From Prinia subflava (taxonomy: Eukaryota > Chordata > Aves > Passeriformes > Cisticolidae): a DNA stretch of 64,000 bases. Location of the stretch: NCBI RefSeq assembly GCF_021018805.1, contig NC_086258.1:7789081-7853080 (forward strand). The letters are read 5' to 3'. The translations under genes were made by a program, and so were the position numbers. Below are positions 49,314-59,524 of this stretch, piece by piece (position 1 is the stretch's first letter; each line of letters begins with the position of its first letter). A model generated the notes under the pieces. It did no database searches. It saw nothing but the letters and a program-made list of their open reading frames with translations, and was not told the origin of the DNA.

Positions 49314-51232
49314 CAGGCGGACACCGCGCACGGCGGGGCCACCCCCCGCGCAACTCCGTGGCGCTGCCCTGTGAAACTTGCGGCGCCGAGGGACCCCACC
49401 TGCCCCGCGGAGCCGCCGTGGGGCCGAGTTTTCTGCCGGGCCGGGCGGCGGAGCGGCCCCCGGCCCGCCCCCGGTCCGCCCCGCCGCCCCTTTGTCTGCG
49501 GGAGCCCGGGCTGCCAGCGGGGGCGGGGGGCGCTTCGCCACGCTTTGGCTCGCAGCCCGCTTCCTTTTCCCCAGGATTTTTTCCTTTCCCAACTCCCTTT
49601 TTTAATTTCTCCTGTTTTGTTTGTTTTTTCTATTTTTTCCCTTCTCTTTCCTCCCCCCTCCCCTCCCTTGTATCCCTCCCTCCCTCCGCTGCCGCTCCTC
49701 TCCCTGTTCCGGCAAAGCCGCCCAGAGCCCCGGTGCTGCTTCGCTGTCCCCACCACGGGGTTTTGGGGGGTCCCCCCTCCCCAGGACCCCCTCCCGGTAC
49801 CCCATCCCTGCGGGCAGAGGCGGGGGCGCTCCCGGGGCTCCTCCGCCCCCCGGGCCGCGCACACAGACCCCGCTTTGTCCGAGCGCTCATCCCGTGTTTG
49901 GGCTGCAAACACTGCAGCCGAGATGTTTAACCCAAACACGCGATCGTGTTCCTTGACTTTCAAACGGGAGGACGACTCCTATAATTAATTACCAGTGTAT
50001 TTATTAAAAACCTCGACTCTCAGGCATTAACTCCTTGGCAGCAAACTTGAAAAATCTCTGATTTTCGCCGGTGGCTTCCTTCCAAATCAGCGCGGCTTAG
50101 AACAGCCTCTTTTCAAATCTGTTCTGAGTTTTCTTCCGAGATCCTCTCCCCAGAGTTTGCCGATTAATTTCCAGCCCGGCTTTCCAGATAGCCAAAACCG
50201 GAAGCCGTGACTGGGACGAAGGGAAGCTATTAACCTGCATGTCAAACAAATGCAACACTAATCTCTTCCAAATGGAGCCAAGCGGAGATGAAGGAGAGGC
50301 AGCCACTCTACAGCCATGATCCTTCATTTTCAATCGAGGAAGGAGGATGTCTCCGAAGAACAGAAAACGATTTGTTTAATGCTCCAAGGAAAGTTTGGGA
50401 GGGAGGTTTTTAAGGGGGAATTCTTTCATGCAGAGGTGCTGGCTGGCTGTCCACAGCTCAGCCCGGCTGTGCCCCTGGGCCAGGGCAGAGCATGAACAGA
50501 TCCAAGAGGGAGCAGCATCCACACGCTCCAGTGTCACCGTCAGAACCTGCCCTGGGAGTATCCAGATCCCAGCCCACACTCCCCATACCCCGAGGAGGTG
50601 CTTTCTCAGAATGATTTTCTTGATCTTTTAGTTCTTCACGAAGCGTTTCTGCCCCCCAGCAGCACCCATGGGCAGGAATCACGAGGCTACTGACGGCAGT
50701 GGAGTCGTGCCAGGGATAACTTGGCTTGACTCGGGACCAGCCTGCCGTGTGAGGTCAGGTCTGTAGGTAGATGACAACAGAGGAGTTTATTATATGCGCA
50801 TAATTAAAGCTGCGAGCCGCAGCCTGGCTTTTTACTGAGTAATAAAAAGCGTTCTTGGCCCCTGGACACTTGGGAACAATCCCTGCAGCTGCAGCGCCAG
50901 GCTCTGCGTGGGAGGTGTTGGAGCAGGCACACTCCTCGCCTACCTCTGAGCAACCCAAGGGCTGATGGCAGAGGGATTTCTGAGAGCAGGAAAAGTAAAA
51001 ACTACCAAAACCTGCGCAGCCAGGCTCAGGGAGAGCTCGAATCCAGCACACGCTGGTGAGCTATGAGCTCCAGATTGTCCAAACTGTCCTGCAAGAGGAT
51101 GGGCGGTGTGGAGAGGACCCAGCTGCTGTTTTCAAGGTGGAACTAAAGCTAAAAGGGAGCTCGGATAAATTTAAGAGGTTGGATTTTGTGTTGGAATTGG
51201 TGCTGCCCTCTCCTGCCTCTTGGGAATGACAG

Positions 51233-51325
51233 GCAGGGAATGCCAGGCAGCCAGGGAATGCCCGGGAATGCCAGGGAATGCCCGGGAATGCCAGGGAATG
51301 CCCGGGAATGCCAGGGAATGCCAGC
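51233..51325. repeat. 11-bp minisatellite rich in GGAATG
   Basis: Alternating units 'gggaatgccag' and 'gggaatgcccg' make a 22-bp super-unit repeated about four times. Two looser copies lie on the left, at 51224 and 51235. It lies about 2.3 kb upstream of the VAV2 start codon. Confidence 0.95.
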
Positions 51326-53283
51326 CGGGCAGGGCAGAGGCTGACACCACCCTCTGCCGGGGCCCAGCCTGGAGCTTCTCTGCGCTCCCAGACCTCGCTC
51401 CCTGCACTTTTGTCTCGGTGCCTCGCTCGAGGTGACCCCAAGAGGCAGCTGGGTGCCCCGGGACGGTGCTGCCCGAGGGAACAGCGGTGCTTTTCCACCC
51501 CTAAATGTCTCAGCAGACAGGGAGCTGGGCAGGCAGCCCCCCTAGCTCAGGTCCCAGTGCAGAGGGAAGGGTGAGGGGATCTGGCTGGTAAAGTGGTGGC
51601 AGTTTGGGAATGTCACAGAGCTGGCTGTCACATCCCAGTCCTGCATGGAACAGGCAAAACGAATGGAAGGAGGGAAAGAGAGAAGGAAGCAGGGAAATTA
51701 AATGCATTAACGTGTATGAGGACGCCATACCTTACAAATCAACCCCAAAATACCTGGGACGTGGCCACATCTCCGAGAAAGGTGCATTTTTTGCAAAGTT
51801 TGGTCACTCCGGGGTTCTGTACGGGAAGAGAAGCAGCCACAGCGCAGCCCCTCTGAAAACCCCTTGCACACCCGAGCCGCACCGCCAGGAAATCCTCTTT
51901 TCGCAGCCGGGCAGTGTCTGTGGATTGCCATTGCCACCTTCTGGATTGGTCCAAGCGTGCAGCAGAGCCCGTCCCGGAGCCGCGCTGGCTGCCAGGGCCG
52001 TGTCCCCGCTGGAGCCACGGTCCCCAGAGCAGGAGCCAGCCCGGCTGCTGGCACGGCAGCTGTCACACAGCCCTGCGTGCCATTTGCAGCACGCCCCCAG
52101 ATTTTGCGATCTCCTTTCACCGACTATTTTAGGAAAGCTGTGCAAGCCCCAGCTGGGCAAGCCCACAGCTCGAGGGGGAAATCACGGGGCCACCAAAGCG
52201 TTCAGCTGCTGGGTACAGACCGCAGTGCTCTGTCTGGCTCTGCACACACCTGATCTACCTGCCCAGACAAGGTGCACCCTGCCACAGCCACTGCAATTAT
52301 CCTCCTGCCAAGGGCCCTTCCTGCAGGAGCTGCCCGTGGAGGTGACTGCCTGTCACCATGGAAAGGAGCAGGAAAATGAACCTGGCACAGCTCCAGGCAG
52401 AAGGGCTGAGCTGGATCCTCCTCTTGTGCTGGAGCAGCAGGAGCACCCAGCCACGGGTGCTCTTTGTTTGGCCTGAGAGTGCAACTCCAGTGGTAAAGGA
52501 TTCTGACCCCAGGCAGCAAGCAGGTGGAGCTGGCACTGCCCTGGGCATTTCTCTGTGGAGGAGTCTCCTTTTGGGATGCCCCAGCTGTGCTGAAAAACAG
52601 CAAGCACCAGTTAAGAGCTCCCAATGCCATCACTGTGCTGCTGGGACACCCTCACTCATTAAGCATCCTCCACCCCAACAGGTTTCCCATCAAAATCAGA
52701 CAGACCTGGAATGTTCACAGCCCTGGGAGCTGGGAAAAGAGGGGAAAAGCTGCCAGCCCAGCCCCTCACTGCAGCCATGGCACAGCAGAGGAACGGCCTG
52801 AGGCAGCTCAGGCACAGCAAAGCAGAGATTTCCTCGGAGGAGGTGGAGAGGAACAAACCACTGAGTGAGCAGCACCTGGATTTCACCTCATCCATTCCAC
52901 TGCTGCTGCCTCCACGGTTTATTTGGGAAGGGCCCTGACTCGAGGGACTCACAGCAATGGGTCAGGTGGGGAGGTCAGAGCAGTTGGTGGCTGTTGGAGC
53001 TTGGCAGGTTCCAATCCTTCTCCTCTCAGCAGTGCACACACCCCCGTACCAACTCCTGTCAGTTTGGTGCTGACAGAGCCAGGAATTCTACACACAGGAC
53101 CAGGAGAGGCTTAAAAACCCTAAATCTTGTCCACTAAAGGATTTTACACTTTGTTCTGCAGCTTCCACGAATGGCTCAGGCTGGCTCCCCTGCACTAGCA
53201 GGAAGCAGAATAAGCAGCAGAGCCAGGATATTTCTGATGATAAACATTTTAATAGTGTGGTCATTTTTTAAATTATTATTATA

Positions 53284-53397
53284 TTTTTTTCTTTTCTTTT
53301 TTTTTTCTTTTCTTTTTTTTCTTTTCTTTTTTTTTCTTCTTTTTTCTTTTTTTTCTTCTTTTTTTTTTTTTTACTTTTTTTTTTTTCTTTTCCTTTT
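53284..53397. repeat. Long polypyrimidine tract (CTTTT-rich)
   Basis: About 114 bases on the plus strand consist only of T and C except for one A at 53373. Blocks of 'ttttcttttctttt' give mirror symmetry. It lies about 1 kb upstream of the BRD3OS CpG island. Confidence 0.95.
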
Positions 53398-54132
53398 GCT
53401 TCCCTCTTCTTTGTGTTTGGCCTAAATCCCCTGGGAACAGGGAACTGCAGCATGCCTTCCCTGTGACGGAAGCAAACCACAGCCTCTTGTTTGTGTCTGC
53501 GAGGGCTGAGCAGAACACCGGGAGCAGCTCCGCTCCCATAAACGCACCGGGTCCTTCGCAGGAGATTAGATGGCGCTGCCTTCACAGGAGATAAGAAGAT
53601 TGAGAGCTTAAATTTAGCATCATCGGGAAAAGAATAAGCCCTGCAGCTCTCCTCAAAACATATTTCGTCCTGTGCTGGCCAGGGGACAGGCGGGGTAAGG
53701 AGAGACGCCGGGGCCAGCAGCGATGATGGGCGGAGGTCAAGGAGGGGCTGCTCAGTCGCGCTCCTGCCCCACGCACCCCACGGGGACGGTGGCATGAGGC
53801 TGGCGACACACCGGGGTGTCCCCTGTGTCCCCTGCCCGTCCTCACCCCATGGTGGGCGCTCACTGGGCAGCCCAGAGGGGTACAGAGGGTGCCTGCACCT
53901 TCCCAGCACACACACGGCTGCCGCCGGTCACCCCGCAGAAAGGAGGGTGGGCTGGAAATCCCAGCCTGTGGCAGGCGGGAGAGCCCCTCTCTCAAGGACA
54001 GCGCTTGGGAGGACCCCCCCAGTTCAGCCCAGTGCTCCCAGTGTGGGCTCGGCACACGCTGGACTGGGTGTCGCTTTAAACACTGAGCATGCAGTGCTGG
54101 GTGACACCCGAGGGACTCTGGCACCCACTGCG

Positions 54133-54418
54133 GGGGCTTCACTGCCATCCCCGGACCCACAAATCCACCTCGGGGTACCCCACTGCCATCCCCGGACCCA
54201 CAAATCCACCTTGGGCATCCCCAGACCCACACACCCCACCTGGGGTACCCCACTGCCACCCCCGGACCCACAAATCCACCTTGGGCATCCCCGGACCCAC
54301 AAATCCACCTCGGGGTACCCCACTGCCATCCCCACGCACCCACCGGAGCTGTCCCCTCCCCGGCCCCACCGGAGCTGTCCCACCCCCGGCCCCACCGGAG
54401 CTGTCCCACCCCCGGCGC
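54133..54418. repeat. Two adjacent minisatellites upstream of BRD3OS
   Basis: From 54133 to about 54335, units built from 'catccccggacccacaaatc', 'cacctcggggtaccccactg' and 'ccttgggcat' repeat about five times in different combinations. From about 54358 to 54418, 'ccggccccaccggagctgtc' with a 'ccaccc' linker repeats three times. The second array merges into the CpG island. Confidence 0.9.
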
Positions 54419-54980
54419 CGCCGCTGCCCGTCCCCGGTGCCCCCGCCCCGGCCGTGGCTCCTCCCGAGCGCATCACGGCGGGCGGAGCCTCCGCGGCCGC
54501 TCCGCCGGGCGCAGCGGGGCCGGGCCGGGCCGGGCCGGGAGCGCAGCACGGTGGGGCCGGGGCGGCGGGCGGGGGGGACCCTCGGGGGGCGGTGTGGGAC
54601 CCCCGCTCGGGGCGGGCAGCGCCGGGGGGTGCGGGACAGGCGCGGGGGCCGCGGAGCCGCTGGAAGGGTCTGGGGGCGGGGGGGCCGCGGAAAGGGAGGG
54701 TGGCAGGGCGGGGACCCTCGCTGGCAGCCCGGGGGTGACCCCGCTGTGCCCCGCGGGAGGTGCCGGGCGCCCCCGGCTCGGGTACCGGAGCGGGGCCGGG
54801 CAGCATCTTCTCCTGCATCCCTGCGCAGGTGACGGTCCGGGCTGCCGTCCATCACCGAGGAGAGGCCGTGCAGGGCCCGGGCACCGCCGGCCTCCGGGCG
54901 CTGACCTCCGCACGGCCTCGGCATCCGTTCTGCAGGGCATTCGGCTCGTCCGGACCCGCTCAGCCTGTCCTGGAGATGCT
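54330..54980 (+). promoter_or_regulatory. BRD3OS: CpG island with probable BRD3OS promoter and first exon
   Basis: A second CpG-rich block lies just upstream of the BRD3OS coding frame. It includes a run of five G-tracts separated by CC (54516-54539) and many GC-box-like GGGCGG motifs. It is the natural promoter for the plus-strand gene. Plausible splice acceptors lie downstream: a pyrimidine stretch ending CAG at 54828, and ttgagctccaagCAG at about 55184, either of which could join a 5' UTR exon to the coding exon. I cannot determine the true exon structure from sequence alone. Confidence 0.65.
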
Positions 54981-55268
54981 TCATGGACTGTCAACAAACA
55001 GCACGTGTGGGCCCTTCCCGGCATGAAACGCAGCGGTGGCACCGCTGGATGAGCTCTCACAAGTCCCGGCGTGGTTCTGAAGCCAGCCCAGGCTGCCTGC
55101 TGTGGTTCTAGGGCCCTGCGGTGCCAGCAGCTCGTGGATCCCAAGAGCCGTCCCTGGGATGTTCTCCCTTGAGCTCCAAGCAGGAACCACCCACCTGGAC
55201 GGGCCCAGCGGGGTTTATTTCGGAGCTGTTGGGAAGGAGCTCCCGCTGCCGGAGCTCTCCTCGGGCAG

Positions 55269-55538
55269 ATGAGCGACCCGGTGATGAACGGCAGGGTGCC
55301 CCTGCCCGAGAAAGCCCTGTCCGAGGGCTACGCCCGCCTCAGGTACAGGGACACCTCCCTGCTCATCTGGCAGCAGCAGCAGCAGAAACTGGAGTCGGCT
55401 CCCCCCAACACGTACCTGAGCCGCAGCAGGAGCATGTGGTACTCGCAGTACGGCAACGAGGCCATCCTGGTGCGGGACAAAAACAAGCTGGATGTCTCCA
55501 GGGACACGGGGCAGTCCAAGTTCTGTGCTATTATGTAA
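55269..55538 (+). CDS. BRD3OS: BRD3OS small protein, 89 aa, with C-terminal CaaX motif
   Basis: The 89-codon frame begins [20 protein letters not shown] and ends in TAA. I recognise it as the small protein of BRD3OS (formerly a non-coding RNA name, LINC00094), which lies between VAV2 and BRD3 in mammals; order and orientation here agree. The protein is hydrophilic, with no signal peptide or membrane segment. It has a run of five Q at residues 35-39, an SRSRS segment at 51-55, and a charged stretch VRDKNK at 68-73. Its last four residues are C86-A87-I88-M89, a CaaX box of the type preferred by farnesyltransferase, which suggests lipid attachment and membrane association. That role is inferred; I know of no established biochemical function. 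The first ATG has a weak context (C at -3), and an alternative start is M6, with G at -3. The strong conservation with the mammalian protein as I recall it, and the single uninterrupted frame, argue for real translation. Confidence 0.88.
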   Translation: MSDPVMNGRVPLPEKALSEGYARLRYRDTSLLIWQQQQQKLESAPPNTYLSRSRSMWYSQYGNEAILVRDKNKLDVSRDTGQSKFCAIM

Positions 55539-57990
55539 TTCCCACCCTCGGGAATCCACACGTGGAGAGGAAGCAGAGCTGGGGGAGGTGGGTGTGCACC
55601 TCCCTCTCACAGCCCTGCACAGGAAGCGACGTTTCCAGGGGAGGCCGGGGAAGGCTGAAATTTGATTTGTTTGGTTTTTGCTGTTTATGGACTCCCGTTC
55701 TGCATGTCGTTGAGTGTGTACAACAAACCCAGTCTCGCTGGGGAGCTCCCAAGCCTGTTGCATCTTGGCAGGGGCCGTGCTGGACCATGTGTTGCTTGGA
55801 AGTGGCTCGTGTGCCCTGAGAAACACCCGCTGGCACCTGGGCACCGTCCCCAGCCACCCTCACCGGCCAGTCCTGCTGCATTTCCAGAGCTCTGGGAGTG
55901 CTGGTGGGACAGAGGCGAGCACAGATCTGTTCCCATCAAGGCTGTGGTTTTAAGAAGTTGGTCTCCAAAACCACCTGGCCATTATTTGTTCTGTCTCCCT
56001 TCGATTCCTGCTCTGAAGTGGTCTCTTCCAGCCAGGAGTGGTTTGCTGTGGGAACAGGGAGAGAATATGTTGAGAATTTAATCCGAGCCTTTAAAGCACC
56101 TGGTAGGAAAGATGTGCTGGAGCTTCATGCAAAGCAAGGGGCCCTCTCTGATCCCACAGATCAGAGGGATCATGGAAATAACAGGAGCTCTGGAGTCAGG
56201 GGAGCTGCAGATCCCTGGCCCAGCTTCAGCAACAGATCCCTGAATGAAGCACCTGAAAGGGAGGGAGCAGGAAAGCAACAGCAAGAAACCCCTGTAAATA
56301 CACACAAATCCTCAGGGGCACGAGGAAACTCCTGCACAGCACAGCCCCACCCCTGAGGTGGGGTACAGAGGGAAAGAGGCCACTCTGGAGTCCGCTTTGC
56401 ATTCAAATTTTAACGCATGCAGTAGCTTGGAAGGGTTTAACTTCTAGTTCAGGTTGGATCGTAGGTTTGGTGCATGTATTTTAGGAGTTGTGTCTGGGAT
56501 TGTTTCGATTAACTGGAGGATTTTAGGAGGGAGAAGCACTGCCCTGCTCGGGCACAGAGGCTGCTGCTTTCAGGTTTAAGTTTCTGTTGAATCCTGACTT
56601 GCTCAAGGCAAGGTCACGCTGAGAAACTCAGCCCAGCAAGCACCTGAATCTTTGTTAAGAACAGAACTATCACTTCCAGGGGTGTGAATTATAGCCCAGG
56701 GTTCAGCAGGAAAGTTCTTCTTCAGGGTTCTGCCCTTTCTGTCCTGCCTAGGCCGTGTGTCCAACCCAGCAGTGCCTGGGCACAGGCTTAGCTCCAGGCA
56801 AATCACCATTTGATGTCAGCTTCAGGATGGATTATTTACCTGCCTATTATTAGGCACAGTCATTACTTCTGTTCTATTTATCTAAAACCTCCTTTGCATT
56901 TTTTTCAAGCACTTTATTTATTTAATATATTTTTTTTAAATACAGTGAAGAATCTCTTCCACCTCTCCCGTGTGGGTGAAATGCTACAACGAACACACAG
57001 ACACTCAGCCTTGCTGAACTCAATGTCCTGAGCAGAACACACCTGTTCTAGAGTGAAATCTTAGAGCTTTGGTGTCCTCAGCCCTGCTCCATAGCACTGC
57101 AGACCACAGGCAGCTCGCTGCTTTTTCCAAGCACTATTTCTGCATGTGTTGGTGTTTGGTACCTCGTGTGTGTGTGCTCATAGATTTAAACCTGCTGCAC
57201 CTCGCTGCTTTGCAGACCCGTGCACTGCTCTGCACACAAATAACCCTCTTGGTTTTGTCAGGACTAGCTCTGGAGGAGAGACAAGTCAGTGAATAAATGT
57301 TTTTCAAGCGGGTGAAAGCGTTCAATGAGATTCACAAACCCGGCGAGGTGCCGGGGGAGCATTGCCAGGGATGTGTGACCCACCCGGGCCTGCAGCTCTT
57401 GGCTGAGTGCACAGGAGATCATTTACTCAAACAGGCTGGGCCCAGAGCTCCCCTGGGAACTGCAGGTGGATTCACCTGGAGAAGCAGGAGGGGTGGGTTC
57501 CAGGCCAGCCCTGGGGAGCACGTGAACTCTGGGAGTTTAAGGAACAGCACATCCCCCAAACCGGCTGTTCGTTTCCTTTTCTTATAGAAAAAGAAATCCA
57601 ACGCTTATTTTCTTTTTAATTTCAGTAAGGGAGATGCTTATTTTGGGTGTAATCAGTCTCTTTTTGTTAACGTGGCTGGTAAACCAAAATTCAGTTATTT
57701 TGCAGAGTGTTAATTGGACTATACAAGACTAAACCCGTAAGAATGTGCATAAATTCTTCCAGGATGGAGGCTGGATGTGACAGTGCAGGAAGAAGAGGAT
57801 GAGTTGTCCTTCCATCTCTGTGAATGTGACTGTACTTTTCCATTTCTCTGTGTCCCTGGTCACAGCAGGGTTGTGGAGTGGCTGCTGTGGCTGTTTCTGT
57901 GAGCCAGTTGTGTGGTGGTGATGCACTCGTTTCAAACACTGTTGTAGCCTCTTTGATAAAGTGCATTAAAATGATTTGAATGCAGCTTTG
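55539..57990 (+). other. BRD3OS: BRD3OS 3' UTR
   Basis: After the BRD3OS stop there is about 2.4 kb of sequence without repeats or recognisable coding potential, becoming AT-rich towards its end. Candidate poly(A) signals are AATAAA at 57292-57297 and ATTAAA at 57965-57970. The latter is followed by a G/T-rich stretch (tttgtgagtggctgttttt) that fits a downstream element, so it is my preferred end. An AATAAA followed by a GT-rich stretch near 60733 could mark a longer isoform overlapping BRD3. Confidence 0.55.
57965..57970 (+). terminator. BRD3OS: Candidate poly(A) signal of BRD3OS (ATTAAA)
   Basis: ATTAAA, the commonest variant poly(A) hexamer, is followed about 20 bases later by a G/T-rich element. 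It lies at the end of the repeat-free 3' UTR-like stretch and just before a CR1 insertion, as expected for a gene end. Confidence 0.55.
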
Positions 57991-59520
57991 TGAGTGGCTG
58001 TTTTTCCCCCTGCAAGCCCACGGCTCTGGCACTGGTGACAGCTTTTGGGAGGGAGGAATCCCCTCAGTTCTGGTGGGGCTCCCAAGCAGGGGAGGCTCCT
58101 CCAGCTCCCCAAGGCCAGCAGCGCTCTCAGGGCTAAGGAAAGCCTCTGGATGTCACACTGAAATCAGGGAATTAGCAAAGCTGGAAAAGACCTCAGGGAT
58201 TGTCACATCCAGCCTGTGAGCAATCCCCACCTTGTCACCAGCCCGGAGTGCCACATCCAGAACTTCCTTGGGCACGTCCAGGGATGGGCACTCCAAACCT
58301 CCCTGGGCAGCCCTGCCAAGGCCTGAGCACCCTTTCCTCGAAGGAATTGCTCCTGATGTCCAACCTGAACCTCCTCTGACGCAGCTTGAGGCTGTTCCCT
58401 CCTGTCCTGGCAGTAGTTCCCTGGGAGAGACCAAACCCCACCTCACATTCTTGTTTTGGGCAGCTGTAGAGAGCGAGAAGGGCTTCCCTGAGCCTCCCCT
58501 TCCTCCAGGCTGAGCCCCCTCAGCTGCTCCTCACAGCACAGAGTTCCCAGACCCTTCCCCAGCTCTGTTCCCTGCTCTGGACTCATTCCAGCCCCTCTTG
58601 CAGAGCTGGCCCCAGGATTCAAGGCAGGAGCAGGGAGAATTGAACCTCGATCATGTCCTGCGTGTCCTCCACCTCCTGCCAGCCTGGAGGAACAGCTCTG
58701 CCTGCTGCCCCTGGAAATACCTCACAAACATCCTCACTGCCTTGCAGATTGTTTAGGGGACAGGTTGAACAAACAGCCCCTGTGGGAGCATCACTGCTAC
58801 AGGAACAGAGTGAGCCAGGTTTGCTGAAGCCTTGGAAAGGCAGTGAGCAGGAAGGGGTTGGAGAAAGACGAACCCTGGGGCAGCCTGGCTGTGGTAACCC
58901 CACCTCACACAAAAACCAAACAGCAAAACCACCCCCAATCCTCTCCCATGCCCAGAATAGCTCCTGGCCCCTGCACAGCAATGCCAGGACTCTGCTGGCA
59001 CCGGCACCAGCTGCTCCAGGCTCCCTCTCCAAGCTGAGCCCTCCAGGTCACCCTGAGCTCACAGCCCTGGCTGCTGGCGCAGGTGACAAGGTCCCTCCGC
59101 TTCCTGCAGGTCCTGGTGGCTTCCAAGATGCCCCTGGGTGAAATCTCATTTCCTTTCAGCCCAACTTACCTCAGTTAGGAGCAATTCTTACAGAATTTGA
59201 GACCCTGCAGACTGCAGGATGCTGGGGAGAGTTCGAGCCCTTCCTTGGCTGCCCTGGGACATGGGAGCAGCTGAAATTCCCTCACAAAAAAAAAAAAAGG
59301 ATTTAAAGCAGTTTTATTCCAGGTACTCGGCTGTGATTCAGACACCCCTGAGGCTGCCCCTGCTCTGAGGGCAGTGGCCCTTTGAGCCTGACATTCCCCA
59401 AAACAACTCCCACATTATTCCAGGACTGGTGGCACCAGGATTCAATACCTGACGTTTGGCTCCTGGCCAGGTTTGTGCCACACCTGGAAAAGATGAGGAG
59501 AGGGGAAAATATGGGATCAA
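57991..59520. other. Intergenic gap between convergent BRD3OS and BRD3 ends
   Basis: The first part (to 58160) is unremarkable. A CR1 copy fills 58160-58640. From 58640 to 59520 I see GC-rich sequence without a recognisable gene, plus an A-run at 59286-59298. A second minus-strand AATAAA at 59312-59317 is followed by a T-rich stretch and could be an alternative end for BRD3. Confidence 0.5.
58160..58640 (-). mobile_element. CR1 LINE fragment (longest in window)
   Basis: This is a 3' part of a chicken-repeat-1 type non-LTR retrotransposon on the minus strand. On the plus strand it shows the usual succession of avian CR1 landmarks: 'ctggaaaagacctcaggga', 'gatgggcactccaaacctcc', 'ctgggcagccctgccaaggc', 'cttgaggctgttccctcctg' and 'cctccaggctgagccccctc'. 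It is 5'-truncated and diverged, with no reverse-transcriptase frame. It sits between the ends of BRD3OS and BRD3. Confidence 0.9.
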
Positions 59521-59524
59521 ACTG

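Larger units (their letters stand above)
48340..49930 (-). promoter_or_regulatory. VAV2: CpG island with the VAV2 promoter and 5' UTR
   Basis: GC content and CpG frequency rise sharply from about 48.34 kb, peak around 49.0-49.55 kb and fall away by about 49.93 kb, covering exon 1 and roughly 900 bp upstream. No TATA box is evident at a suitable distance, as usual for CpG-island promoters. The 5' UTR directly upstream of the ATG contains a trinucleotide tract (CCT on the plus strand, 49002-49029). A second, complementary tract (GGA on the plus strand, 49154-49191) and a (CGGA)n tetranucleotide run (49294-49313) follow. The exact start site cannot be read from sequence; 49.05-49.2 kb is a guess. 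Very long open frames on both strands here are a product of the base composition. Confidence 0.8.
49931..54320. other. Divergent intergenic region between VAV2 and BRD3OS
   Basis: This region of about 4.4 kb separates the two divergently oriented promoters. I recognise no gene in it. The part from 49.93 to 50.36 kb is unique, moderately AT-rich sequence with TAATTA-like motifs just upstream of VAV2. An 11-bp GGAATG minisatellite lies at 51233-51325 and a pyrimidine tract at 53284-53397. A CTCF-like motif lies near 53563. Open frames such as those at 51604-52476 or 53582-54409 have no recognisable domains. Confidence 0.7.

Noticed and set aside
48831..49988. 385-codon plus-strand frame antisense to VAV2 exon 1
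   Set aside because: It lies in the CpG island, where stop codons are rare. A 308-codon frame exists on the other strand too. The predicted peptide is Ala/Pro/Arg/Gly-rich with no domain.
53794..54738. 314-codon plus-strand frame upstream of BRD3OS
   Set aside because: It crosses two minisatellites and the CpG island and overlaps equally long minus-strand frames. The composition explains it; no homology is recognised.
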